Shown here: in pieces, positions 10,545 through 23,797 of the stretch
Layout: each line of letters starts with the position of its first letter
Numbering within the stretch: position 1 is the stretch's first letter
Source of the DNA: Epiperipatus broadwayi
Taxonomy: Eukaryota > Onychophora > Udeonychophora > Euonychophora > Peripatidae
Reading direction: 5' to 3'
Length of the DNA stretch: 64,000 nucleotides
NCBI GenBank assembly: GCA_028023455.1
Contig: JAQFVV010012513.1
Coordinates: forward strand, 1,932,001-1,996,000
The notes under the pieces: model-generated
What the model was told of the DNA's origin: nothing
The model's database searches: none
The model's input: the letters and a program-made list of their open reading frames with translations, nothing else
Made by a program: the position numbers and the translations under genes

Positions 10545-11880
10545 CAATGCCTTCAAAATATGGAAGATATATTGAGGACATGGGCGAAGGTGGGTAAAGA
10601 ACTTGGAATTAAATTTAGTAAAGAAAAATACAAAGTAATGTTGATTAATATTAGGGAAAGAGAAGACAAAGAATTTTTATTGGGGGAGGGATATAAAGTT
10701 AAGTGTGGTGAATAGATATAACTATTTGGGAATCATTTTAGGTAATCAGAAAAATTGCTTGCATGAATGGGAGAAAAATTTTTTAAATGAAGCAAAGAAA
10801 AGAAATGGTTTATTAAAGAAATTAACAGTGTTTTCATATAATAAATATGATGTAGCTAAAATTATATGGAAAGGTGTGGCAGTAGCAGGGTTAACATATG
10901 GTAATGATGCATTATGTGTTAGTAAAGGAGTATTAGATTGCTTAGAAAAAGTACAAAGGTAAGTAGAAAGACATGCATTAGATGCAGAGGTATGGATGAC
11001 AAAGGAGGCAATTCAAGGAGAAATGGGATGCTCAAGTTTTTATATGAGAGATTCAAAAAGCAAAATAAAAAATGTTCGGTAGATTAAAGTTTATGAATAA
11101 TAAAAGAATTGCCAAAACAGTATTTAATTGGGTTATGAATAAAGGGCAGGCAACAAGATGGGTGCAAAGGGTAATGCATTATGCAGAAGATTTAGATAAA
11201 GAATTTATGCCAATATACTCATACAAATGGTGGAATGATTGTCTTAGGAGAATTGCTGAGTGCTTTAGTGTTAAAGAATGGGATAGAAGAATAGATGCAT
11301 TAATAAAGAATAGGGAGTTGGAGAGCTAGTATGGAGGGTAAAGAGTTTAAATATTTATAGAAGTAAACAGAATATTGGGTGCAAGTTAATTTATGATAAT
11401 AGCAAGGAAAGTAATTTACTGTTTAAAGCTCGAATGGGATCTTTAGCAACAAAGGAATATACATGTAAATGGAGAAATATAGATGATTTAGTTTGCAAAC
11501 TGTGTAAGGAAGGTACAGAAAATATTAGGCATTTGTTAATTGAATGTAAATGTCTGAAAGAAGAAAGGATATAAATAATAAAGTTGTGGAAGAATAAATA
11601 TGAACAAAGTGATTATACAGAAAGTGGCTTTTTGGTTTTTATGCTGAGTTTTGGAAAAGATAAGAGGGTTTTAGATCTAAAGACCATGGGGTTGACAAAG
11701 ATTATGTTGTGGAAATGGGATGGGGCAGGGTAGAAAAGAATATGGTAAAATTTGGGGTGGGGAATGAAAAGTGGTTCAATGTAGCTAACAGGTTTCTCTG
11801 GGCATAGTTGCTGAGAGATTTCTGACTCAGTATAAGGAGAAGTTACAGTGCATCACATCACATCACATCACAATATTTGA
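10545..11880 (+). pseudogene. Non-LTR retrotransposon 3' half (CATCA-tailed family)
   Basis: The frames join into the C-terminal half of a LINE reverse transcriptase. A KELGIKFSKEKYKVM segment follows the lost catalytic YxDD box, then NRYNYLGIILG, AGLTYGNDALC and LEKVQR (10705-10962), then an open stretch at 11072-11329. A C-terminal zinc-knuckle-like CKLCKEGTENIRHLLIEC lies near 11500. Several stops and shifts break it. The 3' end is GAGAAG, a short linker, then CATCA units to about 11870, followed by unrelated sequence. The clade is uncertain. The palm order and terminal CCHC-like finger fit several LINE clades. Confidence 0.8.
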
Positions 11881-11892
11881 ATAAAGTTATGT

Positions 11893-12560
11893 CAGTATAC
11901 TTATACAATAGATGAGATGATTGTGTTAGGAGAATTGTTGAGCGTTATAGTGGGAAGCAATGTGATAGAAGAATAGATGCATTAATAAAGAATAGGGAGT
12001 TAGAGAGATGGAAAACTAGCACAGAGAGTAAAATGACTTTAAATATATATATACAATTAAACAGAGTATTGAGTGCAAGTTAGTTTATGATATTGGCAAA
12101 GAAAGTAGTTTACTATTTAAGGCTCAAACATGACCTTTAACAGCAAGGGAATATACACATAAATGAAAAAAATATGGGTGATTTAATCTGTAAGTTGTTT
12201 ACAATAGGTATAGAAAATATTAGGCATCTGTTAATTGAATGTAAATGCTTACAAACAGAAAGGTACAAATAATGAAGCTGTGGAAGAATAAATATAAAAG
12301 TGATTATGCAGAAAGTGGGTTCTTGGTTTTTAGGATGGCTTTGGAAAATAAAGTAAGGGGAGATTTATATAAAAATGCCATGGTGTTGACAAAGATTTTG
12401 TTGTGATAATGAAATGAAGCACGATATTGAAGAATATGGAAAATATAGGATGGGACTGGAAAGATATAGTAAAATGGCTAACAGGTTTCTCTTGGCATAG
12501 TAGCTGAGAGATTCCTGACTCTGAATAAGAAGTCACAATGTGTCATATCATATAGCATCA
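11893..12560 (+). pseudogene. CATCA-tailed LINE, second 3'-end copy
   Basis: It is collinear with 11220-11870, including the DALIKNRE and HLLIEC segments and the GGTTTCTC 3' region, but with frequent stops. Its tail near 12540 is reduced to CATATCATATAGCATCA. It sits directly behind the previous copy in the same orientation. Confidence 0.8.
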
Positions 12561-13432
12561 CTTGTAAGATTATCAACCCACTAATTATATGGGAATATGC
12601 ATATGTTTAGCATTGGATGAGCATTCTAATAAGTTGGGTGTACTGAAATGGTTATCAATAGTATTTGATTCATTGGTCAAAACTGAAAGTAATATATAAA
12701 GTTGAAAATGATGCTGTATTTATTATACTTACATAAGATCATTCAACTATTGTATAAGAAATCTTATAACCAACAAACACAACAATAAACAGCACTCTGG
12801 GATATTATAGAATTTGCTAAAAATGATTACAAGTCACCACAGAAATGATAATTATTTTATTTTATTTTATCCTTTAACTTTTAATGCTCAGAACTGGGAT
12901 GTGATATCACTAGAACATTTCATATTCCATAATTTCATAGAAATTTATAAATTGAACAGCAGGTGTACATTTCAGTACCCTTGGAAGTATATTTGTATTT
13001 TTCACAAAAGTAATTAGTTCAAATTATTCTGGCATAGAGTATGTTTTATATCATTTATTGGGGTTTGGTGATTTCTTGTACCATTGTAGTCTAAATGTAA
13101 TTTGATTTCTCTGATTTTTGTGATCTATAATTATTTGTTTTTATTTTTTACAATTTCATTTTATTAACTGATTGTTTTTTTCCTTAAAAAAGCAGCCGAG
13201 ACCAGTTAAAAGTGATATTGAGTGTATTCTAAATGGAAGTAATTTTGCTCTTTCATGTTTTGTAATCCATAGTTATATATTTTTTACTTTTATGTACAAT
13301 TATTATATTTTTTGTAAGTAACTCTTATAATAAATGAATCAAATTTATTTCATTATAATAACTGATTGTAATTTTACTAAAAAAAGTGATCACATGGTTT
13401 CATTTAGAAAAGATCTCAGTTGTATTTTATAG
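12561..13432. other. Non-coding stretch with weak internal repetition
   Basis: No gene was recognised. From about 13060 a loosely repeated block recurs at about 13240 and 13530 (phrases such as TACAATTATTATA and AACTGATTG), suggesting old tandem duplications. Confidence 0.4.
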
Positions 13433-13512
13433 GTCAGTGCGACTGCCTTGCACTTGCAGGCAGTTGCCCGTGTTGCAGGTTCGCGTCCCGGACAATGCTA
13501 TGACACTTAAAA
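13433..13512 (+). repeat. tRNA-derived SINE, 5' truncated
   Basis: It has an anticodon-arm-like segment, then a B box GGTTCGCGTCCC and the tail GACAATGCTATGACAC followed by A9. The B box and tail match the SINEs at 18567 and 49898. The A box is largely missing. Confidence 0.75.
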
Positions 13513-13926
13513 AAAAACAACTAATTTCATTTGTACAATTTTGCATCCTGTAGTTACATTCTTTTTATTTTTTATACAATTATTATAATATTTGTTGTCA
13601 ACAGTGTTTATAATAAAATTTAAAAAATTAATTATATCATAAAATAATATATTTCTTAGGAACAACATCACATATAACTATAGTCTTCGACAGTACTTAG
13701 TTAACTTTGTTTCCATGTTGGGTTAAGAATAATCTGTTTAATGTAGGTCTCAATTGACTTGGTAACTTAAGAACATATGAGCTTTAAATGCTTGAAAGTA
13801 AGTTGTGAATAATTTATATTGACCTCACATTTTACCCAAATAACAAGTATGCTTTGAAAGTTAATGTGATCGTCTAATTTCTTGTACTGCTTATATTTTA
13901 TTAATATAATGCAAAACATGTTTATT
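13513..13926. other. A+T-rich stretch without recognised genes
   Basis: Nothing coding or family-assignable was seen. Confidence 0.4.
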
Positions 13927-13927
13927 G

Positions 13928-14090
<163 letters not shown>

Positions 14091-14479
14091 TTCAAATCAA
14101 ACTTTACTGTTCATAAAGGGTTACATTATTAAAACTACATGGTTGAAAACTACATAGCTTTAGAAACAAACAGATAGATATTATTTGTATAGTTCAAATA
14201 AATGGTTAGACAGTTGTAAACTCTGTAATTGCCTATGTTTCTATTTCATTGTCTAAGGGTTTAGTTCATCAGTTTTAAATACATTTTGATTGAATTAAAT
14301 ATATCCTTTGCACTATTCAATACACAGACATGGTGGTTAAAAATTGTTGAAAATGAGATACATAACAAAAAAAATTGTTCATGTTACAACAAAGTTACTT
14401 GGTTGTTTGAGGTAATGGTCTATCTTGGGTTTTTAATAGTGACAATGTAGTTGCAAAAATATCTGGGTGTGCAAATTTT

Positions 14480-16990
14480 TCCATCTCTGGCCTTCAGTTC
14501 TTCAAGCTTATTAGAGATTGTGGTTGGGTGCCTTCTGGTGTTGTTTCCAAGGTAGAAAGTACACCTGGTGCACCACAAAGTATATAAACAAAAAATTGTT
14601 GCATGGGCGGCCAGTACTGAGCCTTTACGGAGTGTTTCTATTAGGTTATCAAGTGATGTTATTTTGTCTATGTGTTAATCATAATTTTTTGAGTATTTGT
14701 CAGAACTGTACAGGTGCAGAATAAGTGTTGTTGCATTTCTTCTTTCCCATGGCACAAGGAACAAAAAGCATCAATTTTGGTGTAAAGCTGGTATTTGAGG
14801 AAATAGGAGTTAGGTAGAGCATGAAGATTTACCCTTAAGAGAAAGTCAAAAAATTTGGGGTTCCAAATGACCATTTTTTGAATTGCTGCATCAACTAACT
14901 ATTATTCATATTTAGCATTGGTGATGAAGTATCAGTAGTTAGGTCTGGGTGCAGCATATTATAAATGCTTCAATAAGGTGTATTTACTAACACCCCAAAA
15001 AGACCCCTGATCATAGATGTTTTGGAGTTGGTGTACAAGAAAAGACAAATATCCATGTGAAGGGGGTGGTTGGTCTATGGGTGTTATTTAAAGAATGCAT
15101 TTGAGAGCCGGAAAACTCCTTATCAGTGCAGCCAGGAGATTAATACTTTTTTGTTTATGAAAGATTTGAATGGAGTGAAGACCTAATATATTTTTGGTTG
15201 GTGGAAAACTAAGTCGTTTTACAGAGATTGAGACTACTTTTCTGCACCATAATAGCATGCTACAGAGTTTGTACATGGATGAAGTGAAAGATTTAGAGAA
15301 GTTTATGATTGGTGAGTAATAGGTTATTCTTGTAGTTATAAGCTGATTGAAAAGGCATACTTTTGCATATAATGAGAGGTAGGATTTGGAAAGAGAATTG
15401 ATTAAGCATTCAGCATCCTCTTTCAGATTTTTCTGTGTCATTTGTCTCATTCCAGGAGGTCTTAGGTAGAAAGGAAATCTAAGGAAATTAATTGTTTTGC
15501 CATGATAAATTTGTATATGTATCTGGTCCATGTAAAGAAACCAAGCTGATGTTTTATTAATGTTGATCTTGAGTTTATATTTGCAGGGGTATTCATTAAG
15601 TGTTTTTTCCAGGTCCATGTATACAATATGTGGTAAATATAGTCCAGTGTGTGGAACTTTAATTCCTTGTAATTTTTGTTGTATTTTGTTTATGAAAGGT
15701 TTAATGTAGCACTTGAATAATAAAGAACTGAGTGGAGATCTTTGAGGTATGGATTGGCGAGAAGAGAATGAAGGTGATGTTCTACCATTAATTGTAATAT
15801 GGATTTCATGACTAAAGAGTAGGTTGGTTAGTAGATATGAGAGAAGGAGGTATTTTGGTGTCTGCAAGTGTCTGAATTAAAATTTGAATAGGAACTAAGT
15901 CAAAAACAGCCTTAACGTCAAGTTGAATAGCCATTGAAGCATTTTTTCTCTCAAACTGAATTTACAATGATTTTGAAAAATGGGGACAGCTTAACCTGTC
16001 AATGAACCTTTTTAGTATGATGCATTGGTGATAGAGGAAGGAGATATGGTTCAATTTTATTTATTAAAACATTTCCCAGGATTTTAATACCATGGGACCC
16101 CACGGAGATTGGTTGCAGATTATATAGATTGGATATTGAAGCTTGCTTTTTGTTGAGTGGAGCTAAGAGAATAAATATAGCTCTTCTATGTTATATAACC
16201 TTTGTGATAGATAATTTTCTAAATCACATAGATATGTGGTGGTAAACTGACTGAGATGTGAAAATACAGATTTAGGGATTCTTATGTGGCCCTGGATGAC
16301 AAGAGTTTGGAATTGCAGTTAGCTTTAGCAAGAAATCAGTAGCATGGAAAGGTTTACCTAATTCTGGTTGGCCAAATAGATCTTCAGGTGGTGTGAAGGC
16401 ACAATGTGACTGCAGCTTTTGTTCAGAGTATTTGTATATTGGTTCTATCATATTATGTCCAGCTTTGGTGTCACCCTTGATTTCAAGTGCTTGTGGAACT
16501 CTGACAGTGGAAGGATATCCCAGGGACAATCTTATATACTCTCATGTTCAGGTGTGTTGTTTTGTTAGGCAGATTTTTTTTTTCATGACAAGGTACTCTT
16601 TTAGAGTTTGCAGATATCATTAGTCGTTTTATACATGCATTAGGTATCTGGTGCATATTTACACATGATGAGTCTTTTATGTAACTCATCAGCCAAAGTT
16701 AATAGTCTTGAGTTTGATAGGGTTGTTCTGGTAATATGATTTATATTCAATGACAGAATGTTGATAAATGAAATGTACTATTGAACAGGATCAAGTTGCA
16801 TGATGGTATGCTTAAATAGAATAATGTATGTTTCAGAGTACAAAAATTCAGAAATGCGTGCAGGAAGAATTATTCTTATTGTTTTATGAAGTTGAATTGT
16901 TGATGTTTGCATTGCACTTAGGTTGAGTTGGAACATTTGGCTTGAGTGATCAGAGAAGGGTGAGGGATTAAATGTTATTTTAATTAAGTG
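14480..16990 (-). pseudogene. L1/Tx1-like LINE, decayed
   Basis: The minus-strand open frame 15088-15867 (259 codons) carries the RT motif SIPQRSPLSSLLF (consensus IPQGSPLSSLLF, with R for the usual G). The expected catalytic YADD is reduced to YMDL. It is followed by NINKTSAWF, then SMLLWCRKVV, KRLSFPPTKNILGLHSIQI, the conserved C-terminal W/GGL region of L1/Tx1-type LINEs. Upstream on the same strand (about 15900) an AIQLDVK-like motif A is visible. Downstream 14668-14874 encodes FCSLCHGKEEMQQHLFCTC, a zinc-knuckle. Stops and frameshifts separate these parts and key residues are lost, so it cannot be active. Confidence 0.75.
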
Positions 16991-17039
16991 AGGAAACATG
17001 GATGATTTATTATTTCTAATATTATTATTGCTATTACTA

Positions 17040-17570
17040 CTATTGAATATAAAAAGTATTATAAAAGATCTCCGAATATGGTTTAATCTAAACGGATCTT
17101 TTATGATTCATGTGGATAATATTTTATGTAAAGCCAATAAAATAATGGATCTTAATCTTCGTAATGGACATTATTTTAATATTTTTGTTAAGACACATTT
17201 GTTTAAAACATTTATACTTTCTATAATGGAATATGGTTCAATAGTATAGAACTCGGATAAGGTATTTCATAAAGATAAATTACAGTCATTATATAATAAA
17301 TTCACTAATATAATTAATGCAAAAGATGTTCGTATAAATTTGTTTTATAGAAGAGTAATTCCTGATATGAAATTGTTTTATTTAATCATTCATGGAAAAA
17401 TTTTCTTACATAATTGTATTTCAAAAATATTAATAAGAGTTCCTCATGTATCGATAAATATAAATGTGAAATTTTATATTTGGAAGCATTATACAGACTA
17501 CCAAACTTTTATAATATATTTTTTAATGACACTGATATTTTTTTGTAGACCTAAAGACATTTGTTGAGGA
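17040..17570 (+). pseudogene. CR1/Jockey-like LINE fragment
   Basis: Translation gives KDLRIWFNLNGSF, NKIMDLNLRNGHYFN, LFKTFILSIMEYGSIV then a stop, and continues in frame with NSDKVFHKDKLQSLYNKF. This DLG-x-W, ILEYGS-V-W pattern follows the catalytic domain in CR1/Jockey-type reverse transcriptases. The fragment is 5' and 3' truncated, with one stop at 17247 where the family has Trp. Confidence 0.65.
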
Positions 17571-17666
17571 ATCAAAAATTATTTTATCAAATATTTAAGT
17601 CGTAATGTATTTCTTTAAATGGTTTTATTAACTGTTGAAATAATAAATTAACTGGATTAATTGAAT

Positions 17667-17706
17667 TATTATTATTATTATTATCATCATCATCATCATC
17701 ATCAAT
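17667..17706 (+). repeat. (ATT)n(ATC)n microsatellite
   Basis: A short ATT tract passes into ATC repeats just after the CR1-like fragment. It could be that element's 3' tail. Confidence 0.85.
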
Positions 17707-17709
17707 ATG

Positions 17710-18550
17710 CTAGTTGTTACTCTGGGAAACAAGAAAGTTCAAATCTTTTACCCAAACATGATTATTTTAAATATTATTGTGAGATCACATTAAAGCCATC
17801 TATATGTTATTTATTTTATTTCAATCTTTTTTTACTTGTTTTATTTATGCGTGTGTGTGTGTGTATTTAAAATAAGTTCGTTTATATTCAATTATTGCAA
17901 TAAAAAAATTTGAGATTGATGAATTGCTGAGACCTACACTGATCATTTAGATCGCTTTGAAATCTTCACCAACCTGAAACAACAAACAAACTGCTTTTAA
18001 ATAAATCCCTGATGAGTTGAAACGAATGCAAATATTTTTTTATTACTTTTTGTGCGTCTTAATATTTAATTAAAATATCAGAAGTTAGCATATACTCCAC
18101 CTCTCCCCTTAATGATTTTTGGTGGGTTATAAGTATCACTTTTTATGTAAATATAAGCAGATGAAATGTCGTGTGAAAAGATGAAATAAAAAAATAATAA
18201 TACAAAAGCTAGCTAACTTTATTTAATGAAGTTGTTATAATTATACTGCTTATGACCGCAAAAATAAAATATAAGTTTACATATTTAAAAGAAATTTTCT
18301 ACAAAACACCAATTACACAAAATTACTTACAATATATATTGATTCTTTTCTATATTGTAGATATACTTCTTCAATAATATTATAGACTATAATTATACAT
18401 ATAAATTTAAAGTAATAGATTACATTTCATAAATAAAAAATGGAAAAGAATAATAGCCTATTTTTCTTTTCTTTTTTCTATTTGGATTGTTTTAAATGCC
18501 ACTCTTTCTAAAACTAAAAATAAAGAGTAAAAGCCATACATACAGTTTGA
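17710..18550. other. A+T-rich stretch without recognised genes
   Basis: Only a short (TG)n at about 17850-17864 stands out. Confidence 0.4.
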
Positions 18551-18566
18551 TAATAATAATTATGTC

Positions 18567-18667
18567 GTCAAGCGTTGGTGATCGAGTGGTCAGCACAGCT
18601 GCCTTACAAGCAGTTGTCCCGGCTTTGCGGGTTCGCTTCCCGGCCGATGCTTTGATACATGAGAAAA
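18567..18667 (+). repeat. tRNA-derived SINE with perfect 15-bp target duplication
   Basis: The element is flanked by identical AATAATAATTATGTC copies (18552-18566 and 18668-18682). The body folds as a tRNA-like cloverleaf. GCGTTGG pairs with CCGATGC as an acceptor stem, the anticodon arm has loop CTTACAA, the variable arm is long, and the T arm holds B box GGTTCGCTTCC. The A-box region is GTGGTCAGCACAGC. A short tail ends in A6. It is almost all tRNA-like with hardly any body. The intact duplication suggests a fairly recent LINE-mediated insertion. Confidence 0.88.
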
Positions 18668-18689
18668 AATAATAATTATGTCCTTGATT

Positions 18690-20465
18690 ATATATTAAAC
18701 GATGAAAAATAAAAATTTTGAATTACTGATGAGTTTTTAAATATATATGTGTAAAGTTTATATACATTTCAATAATGATATGATTACTATCTATATATAT
18801 AATCTGTAATCTATATCTTACATTTATTACAATCTTGTACATGTGCTATAAATATACAAGAGTAAATCTGATACACTACACAGCTGTGTATTTAAAAAAC
18901 AAAAAATGCTATTTATTTTTTTTTAAAAAAAGATATACTCATTTCATAAATCTTTTAGTGTGTATTTCAGAAACTGAAAAGAAAATGCAATTCATTAACC
19001 AATTATTTTAAAACACATTTATCCAATTATAAATCAACCTGTCTTCAAAGATACATTTTTTTCTAATCTAGAATGTTTGCGACTGCCCCGACATCTTTTG
19101 AAATTTCTGTGAACTAAAAACTAATAGAGAAAATAAATCTATCTAAACTTATTATCTTCATTTCTCCTACGTAAATGGACCGTTAAAATTTATTATGCAG
19201 ATTTAAAATTAAAAAAATCATAATAAATAAGGTTAAAAGTTTTTCAAATGATGGTAATTAATATCGATAATTATAAAATGCTATATCTTGGCATGATTCA
19301 ACCTGCTATTGGAAAAGAACTTAATACTGCATGTATAAATATTAGAATTAAAATTATAAATAAAACTAATTATCAATTCACACCGCTTTGCATATATAGC
19401 AATGCATTCTCCCTTTTATGTGATATATTTTTTTAATTTCCTTTGTTTTATTTATTTATAAACATTTTTTCTTTTCAATATACATATATTATATGTAAAT
19501 TACATCAATGCAGCTCTCATTTGTAAACAAACCAATAATATACTCCATCAATCTGTTGTTGTCAAGGCAACACTATAACTAGGAAGTAAATGGAATATTT
19601 TAATTTTTATTTGTAGTATGCAAACTGCTGTAATATTTTATTGGTTTGTTTAATCATGAGGAGATAGTAATATAATTTACCTATATATATATATAAGCTC
19701 TCATAATATAGTTGTAAGGTATTTAACCACCATTCTTACAACGTGGTTTAAAACCTGGATTTGATTAATTTGAAAAGGTTTTCAGGTCATTTAAGTTATT
19801 CATTCAATATTTGATTGCATTTCATTATTGTTAGTTTGAAAATAATAATGGAAAACTCCACAAACTCAATTCAAATAGAAATTAATAATTACTCACAAAA
19901 ATATATAAATATGTATATAATAATCCATCGTAGCTTCTAAAAACGAGTGGTAAAATACTAAAATAAATAAATATTCAGTGTTTCAGAAAATTGCATCTTT
20001 TTTTTTTCAATTGTGTAATAGCACTATTTCATAATCATAGTCAATGCAAAAAGATATAAATAATTGTAAAAATTATTTAGGTTTGTAGTGAGAAGCACGA
20101 TTTATTTATTTATTTTTTTATTTTAAGTAATAAACTTTCTTAAACAAACCTCTAAATATGTACAGGAAATATCTACAAATTTGTTTTGATTCACTTTATG
20201 CATTACCATAAATTTACTGATCTTTTTCCCAAAGCACCACAATGTGAATCTATAAGTCTCTCATTGTTATAAAGTTAATATAATTTTCCTTATTTAAATC
20301 CTAAAGTTATACCATACAACTCGTACTCCTAGTTTAAACATGGAACCTTTATTCACTCTTGAGAAATCCTTTATTTTATCACTTTACATACTTTTACCAT
20401 CTCATTCTCTATTTGTGTGTCTATTTTTACTCCCACATTTCACAAGTGGTCATAGCAGTCCCTTC
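18690..20465. other. A+T-rich stretch without recognised genes
   Basis: No gene or assignable repeat was seen. Open frames such as 19248-19436 are short and lack any recognisable domain. Confidence 0.4.
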
Positions 20466-23400
20466 TCATGCTCTTTCCATAACTTTCTTAATCCAGTATT
20501 TCAAACACTTACCAAAATAGTTGTCCCAATCATTGCCAAGTTTCTCCAACCAATTAAATTTTTTATTATCAAAGATTAAAAAACACCGGATTGTCCATTC
20601 CATTTTCAATGTATGTATTATCACCATTGCATTATGTGGAATGAATTTTATTATATTTTTCTTCACTAACATTTTAAGATTTATCATTGGGGTGTGGAAA
20701 ACTTTGTATCTTTGCTTCCCAAAAACACAGTATTCTTCGAGTAAGTGTTGAAATGTTTCAAGTTTATTTTTACAAAATGAATAAGTTTCCTCAAAGCTCA
20801 TTTCCAATCTTTTATTAATATATGTTGTAGCTGGTAAAACTCCATTGATCAACTTGAATATAAATTTCATATATGCCTGTGATGGATAAATTGAGTGGAA
20901 ATTACCTATGATTCCTTTCATTGAGCAATTTATCCATGAATTTTTCAGGAGGCTTTATTCCCCTTCTTATGTCTTTATATCTAATACCTTCCAAGTTTTC
21001 ACATTGAACTCATCTTGTATGTCATTATGTGCAATAAACATATCTACCAAATAAGATCTTCTCTCCACCCCTATTTCACTATATATTTTTAAATAACCAG
21101 TTGGCGGACTGAAGCATTGATCCTTCATAACATTTAAGTATGTTCTTGCAGTAATAAAATTTACATATACTTTTGGATCAACAAAGTTAAGCCTTCCCTC
21201 TAATATATGGGCATCTGTAATATTGTTGTTGATAGTAATCTAGATTTCTTCCCCCAGATGAATTTTTTAGCCATTTGGATTATAATATAAATTAAGTAAT
21301 AAAATTTACATATACTTTTGGATCAACTATGTTAAGCCCTCCCTCATTAATGGGAACCTGTAATATTGTTGTTAATAGTAATCTAGATTTCTTCCCCCAG
21401 ACGAATTTTTTAGCCATTTGGCTTATACTATGAATTTTTGTTATATAGTTTTATCCATGGACCATAATAACTAAAAACCTTGCTGCAATTGCATTGAACA
21501 ATTGAGTTCTCATCACATCACAGAGCTTGAACGATGTGAAGTTATTAATCCTCTCTTCAATTTTTTTTGTAATTAGCTGATTTAAGTGACCATTCATATG
21601 TGTCTTTGACATATATAATGGCAATCTGAGAAATGACTTTGGTTGAGCTATAAATTCAGATGGTATCCTTTTACCCATTTCCAATTGTCATGCTGCTGAC
21701 TTGTAGATTGAACTACTGAACCTCTTGAAATTTTTTTAGGACATTCATCTCTACATTATAATTATAACTATTTTCTACAATATCAACAATAAAGGCTGTG
21801 ACTCCTATTGTGATACCCAAATGCAGCCGGTAGATCCCATTAACCAATGTCTCTATTTCTTTAATCATGGGGTCTACATAAATTGTAAATAAGAGTGCTG
21901 ACAATGGAGGACCTTGGGGAATACCATTCTTTGGGATGAAGGATTCAGATCTGTGCATATAATTTTAATAGGAGATTCTATTATGTTCTATGTAATTTAC
22001 TATAGCATCCTCTAGGTATTTGTATTTTTTAGTCATATTGTTCAGGACTTTTATGAGATATGACCAGTTTACTAGGTCAAATGCTGATTTAAAATCAATT
22101 TGTATTGCAAAGTACTGCATTAGCTTAAGTTCATTTGCATACTTTATTGCTTCTTGTATTTTTAGAGCTGCATTTATGGCTCTTTTACCCTTGTCAGTGT
22201 AATGCACTGATGATATTCCATCTCTAACCAAGTTATTCTTTTTTTTTTTTAAAGTAGTATTCGAGCTAAGATTTTTGATTCAATATCCTCTATAGATATG
22301 TTTTTTAGATCTTCAAAATTTGGGGTTTGTTTTGATTCATCCTTTTTATGCTAAAAAATATTCTGTTGTTTATGTAAGGCCATTAAATCCTTTTATAACA
22401 CCTCTGATTAAAAAATTTTGACATTGCACCCACCAATACATAATTGATCTGTTTGTAGACCGAGGCTGGTATAGAGTCATTTGCTGTTATTATCTGTAAC
22501 TTCAGCCTATTAATTTCATTCATTATTTCTTAAACTGATATATATTCTTTTGTATTTTCTATGTCCACTCTCTCATATTTATCAATACCTACTACTCAAC
22601 TGCCAAACTTTGTTTTTAGTTTTTCGATCATGTATTCATCAACCTTGCATCCAGATGCCACAGTATTCTCCTCTGTCTCCACAGAAGCAATGACCTTTGC
22701 ATGTGGTACATAAATTTTGCTATAGTTAATCATTGTTTTTTATATGCAATTTATTCCAGGGATCAATTTTCACAGTCTTAATATATAAGTTTCTTTGTAT
22801 CAGATTGTAAATATTATTATATTCAATTTGCAGTACATTGATCAATTCATGATTAGGACTTAAGCCAAAAATATCCTGTATTGTCTTATGAATCTTCTTG
22901 ATTCTAATTTTCATTTGGTACTGAGATAATTTACTATCCTCACTTTTAAAGCATAAGTCTGATATATATTTCTTTATTTGATATCATGCAATGCATGGGT
23001 GAAGTTTTGTAATAGTTGATAATTGATCAACTAAAAATTTGATTTGGCTCCTAATATACTTTTTTTATTGTGTATGAATATATTTTTTTGTTTCTTGCAT
23101 ATTTATTAATTTGCAGTTGTACTCTTAGATGGTCAGAGAATGCAGTAAGTGACAAGTCAATAACAGAATCATTCACTTTACTTACCGACATGAATAATAA
23201 ATCTATTAGCAAAGAGTATCTACTGCTGAAAAATGTGTAAGCATCATTTCCATATTTCATTTGTAGTGGATATACTGACACAATCTTCAACTTGTGCTGT
23301 AAGGATTTAGGAATGTTTTGGTATAAACAATTAAAATCACTATCCATTATTACAATACCTGACTTTAGCATCACTTTGTTCTGTACCCTATGAATAATCT

Positions 23401-23560
23401 TGGAAAGGTCATTACCCCTTGCTATAGAATATATTACAATCAAGTAATGTGGCTCATTATAAATGAGAAATGACAGAACAATGTGATTTGTTTGTAAATC
23501 TATTATTTGTATTTTTCTTATTCCTGAGTGCATATTTGTTAATACAGCTACTCCCTATGA
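20466..23560 (-). pseudogene. L1/Tx1-like LINE, decayed, endonuclease to C-terminus
   Basis: Pieces in order on the minus strand: 23533-23051 is the end of an APE-type endonuclease (IVIMDSDFNCLYQN for the usual GDFN motif and LTAFSDHLRV for SDH). 22914-22726 is a linker. 22231-21965 carries AIQIDFKSAFDLVNWSYL, motif A with its catalytic Asp. 21958-21713 has GIPQGPPLSALLFTIYVDP, motif B. The YADD box is replaced by AFIVD. Beyond it a segment with MAKKFVWGKKSR and GGLNIVDPKVYVNFIT is typical of the L1/Tx1 C-terminus. 20921-20466 gives the end. Many stops and shifts separate the parts. The element is extinct. Confidence 0.78.
21150..21435 (-). repeat. Tandem duplication inside the LINE
   Basis: A 145-bp block starting at 21150 is repeated directly from 21295. 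Both copies encode the W-K-x-R...GGLNIVDPK segment, so the duplication post-dates the element's active life. Confidence 0.85.
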
Positions 23561-23797
23561 GGATCTAATGTTGGGTTGAACAGAAGTATATTATTTTTGA
23601 TAGATTTTCTATAATCCATAGAGAAGTATTAGCACTTATCTTAGTCTCTGATAAAATTATTTCATATTTTTAAGTTGCTATATAATCCAATATTTTCTCT
23701 GCTTTACCTTGACCATTCATTCTCTTATATTATAGAGATTACTGTAATCAGTTAAAGTATTATAACTTTATCTTTCTTATTGTATTGCCAAATTCAT

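Noticed and set aside
16393-17000. Short frames near 16.4-17.0 kb as small genes
   Set aside because: They overlap the decayed minus-strand LINE and lack any domain.
18567-18667. Functional tRNA gene
   Set aside because: The T stem has a mismatch, the variable arm and anticodon loop do not fit one isotype cleanly, and the locus has an A tail and a perfect target duplication, as expected for a SINE.
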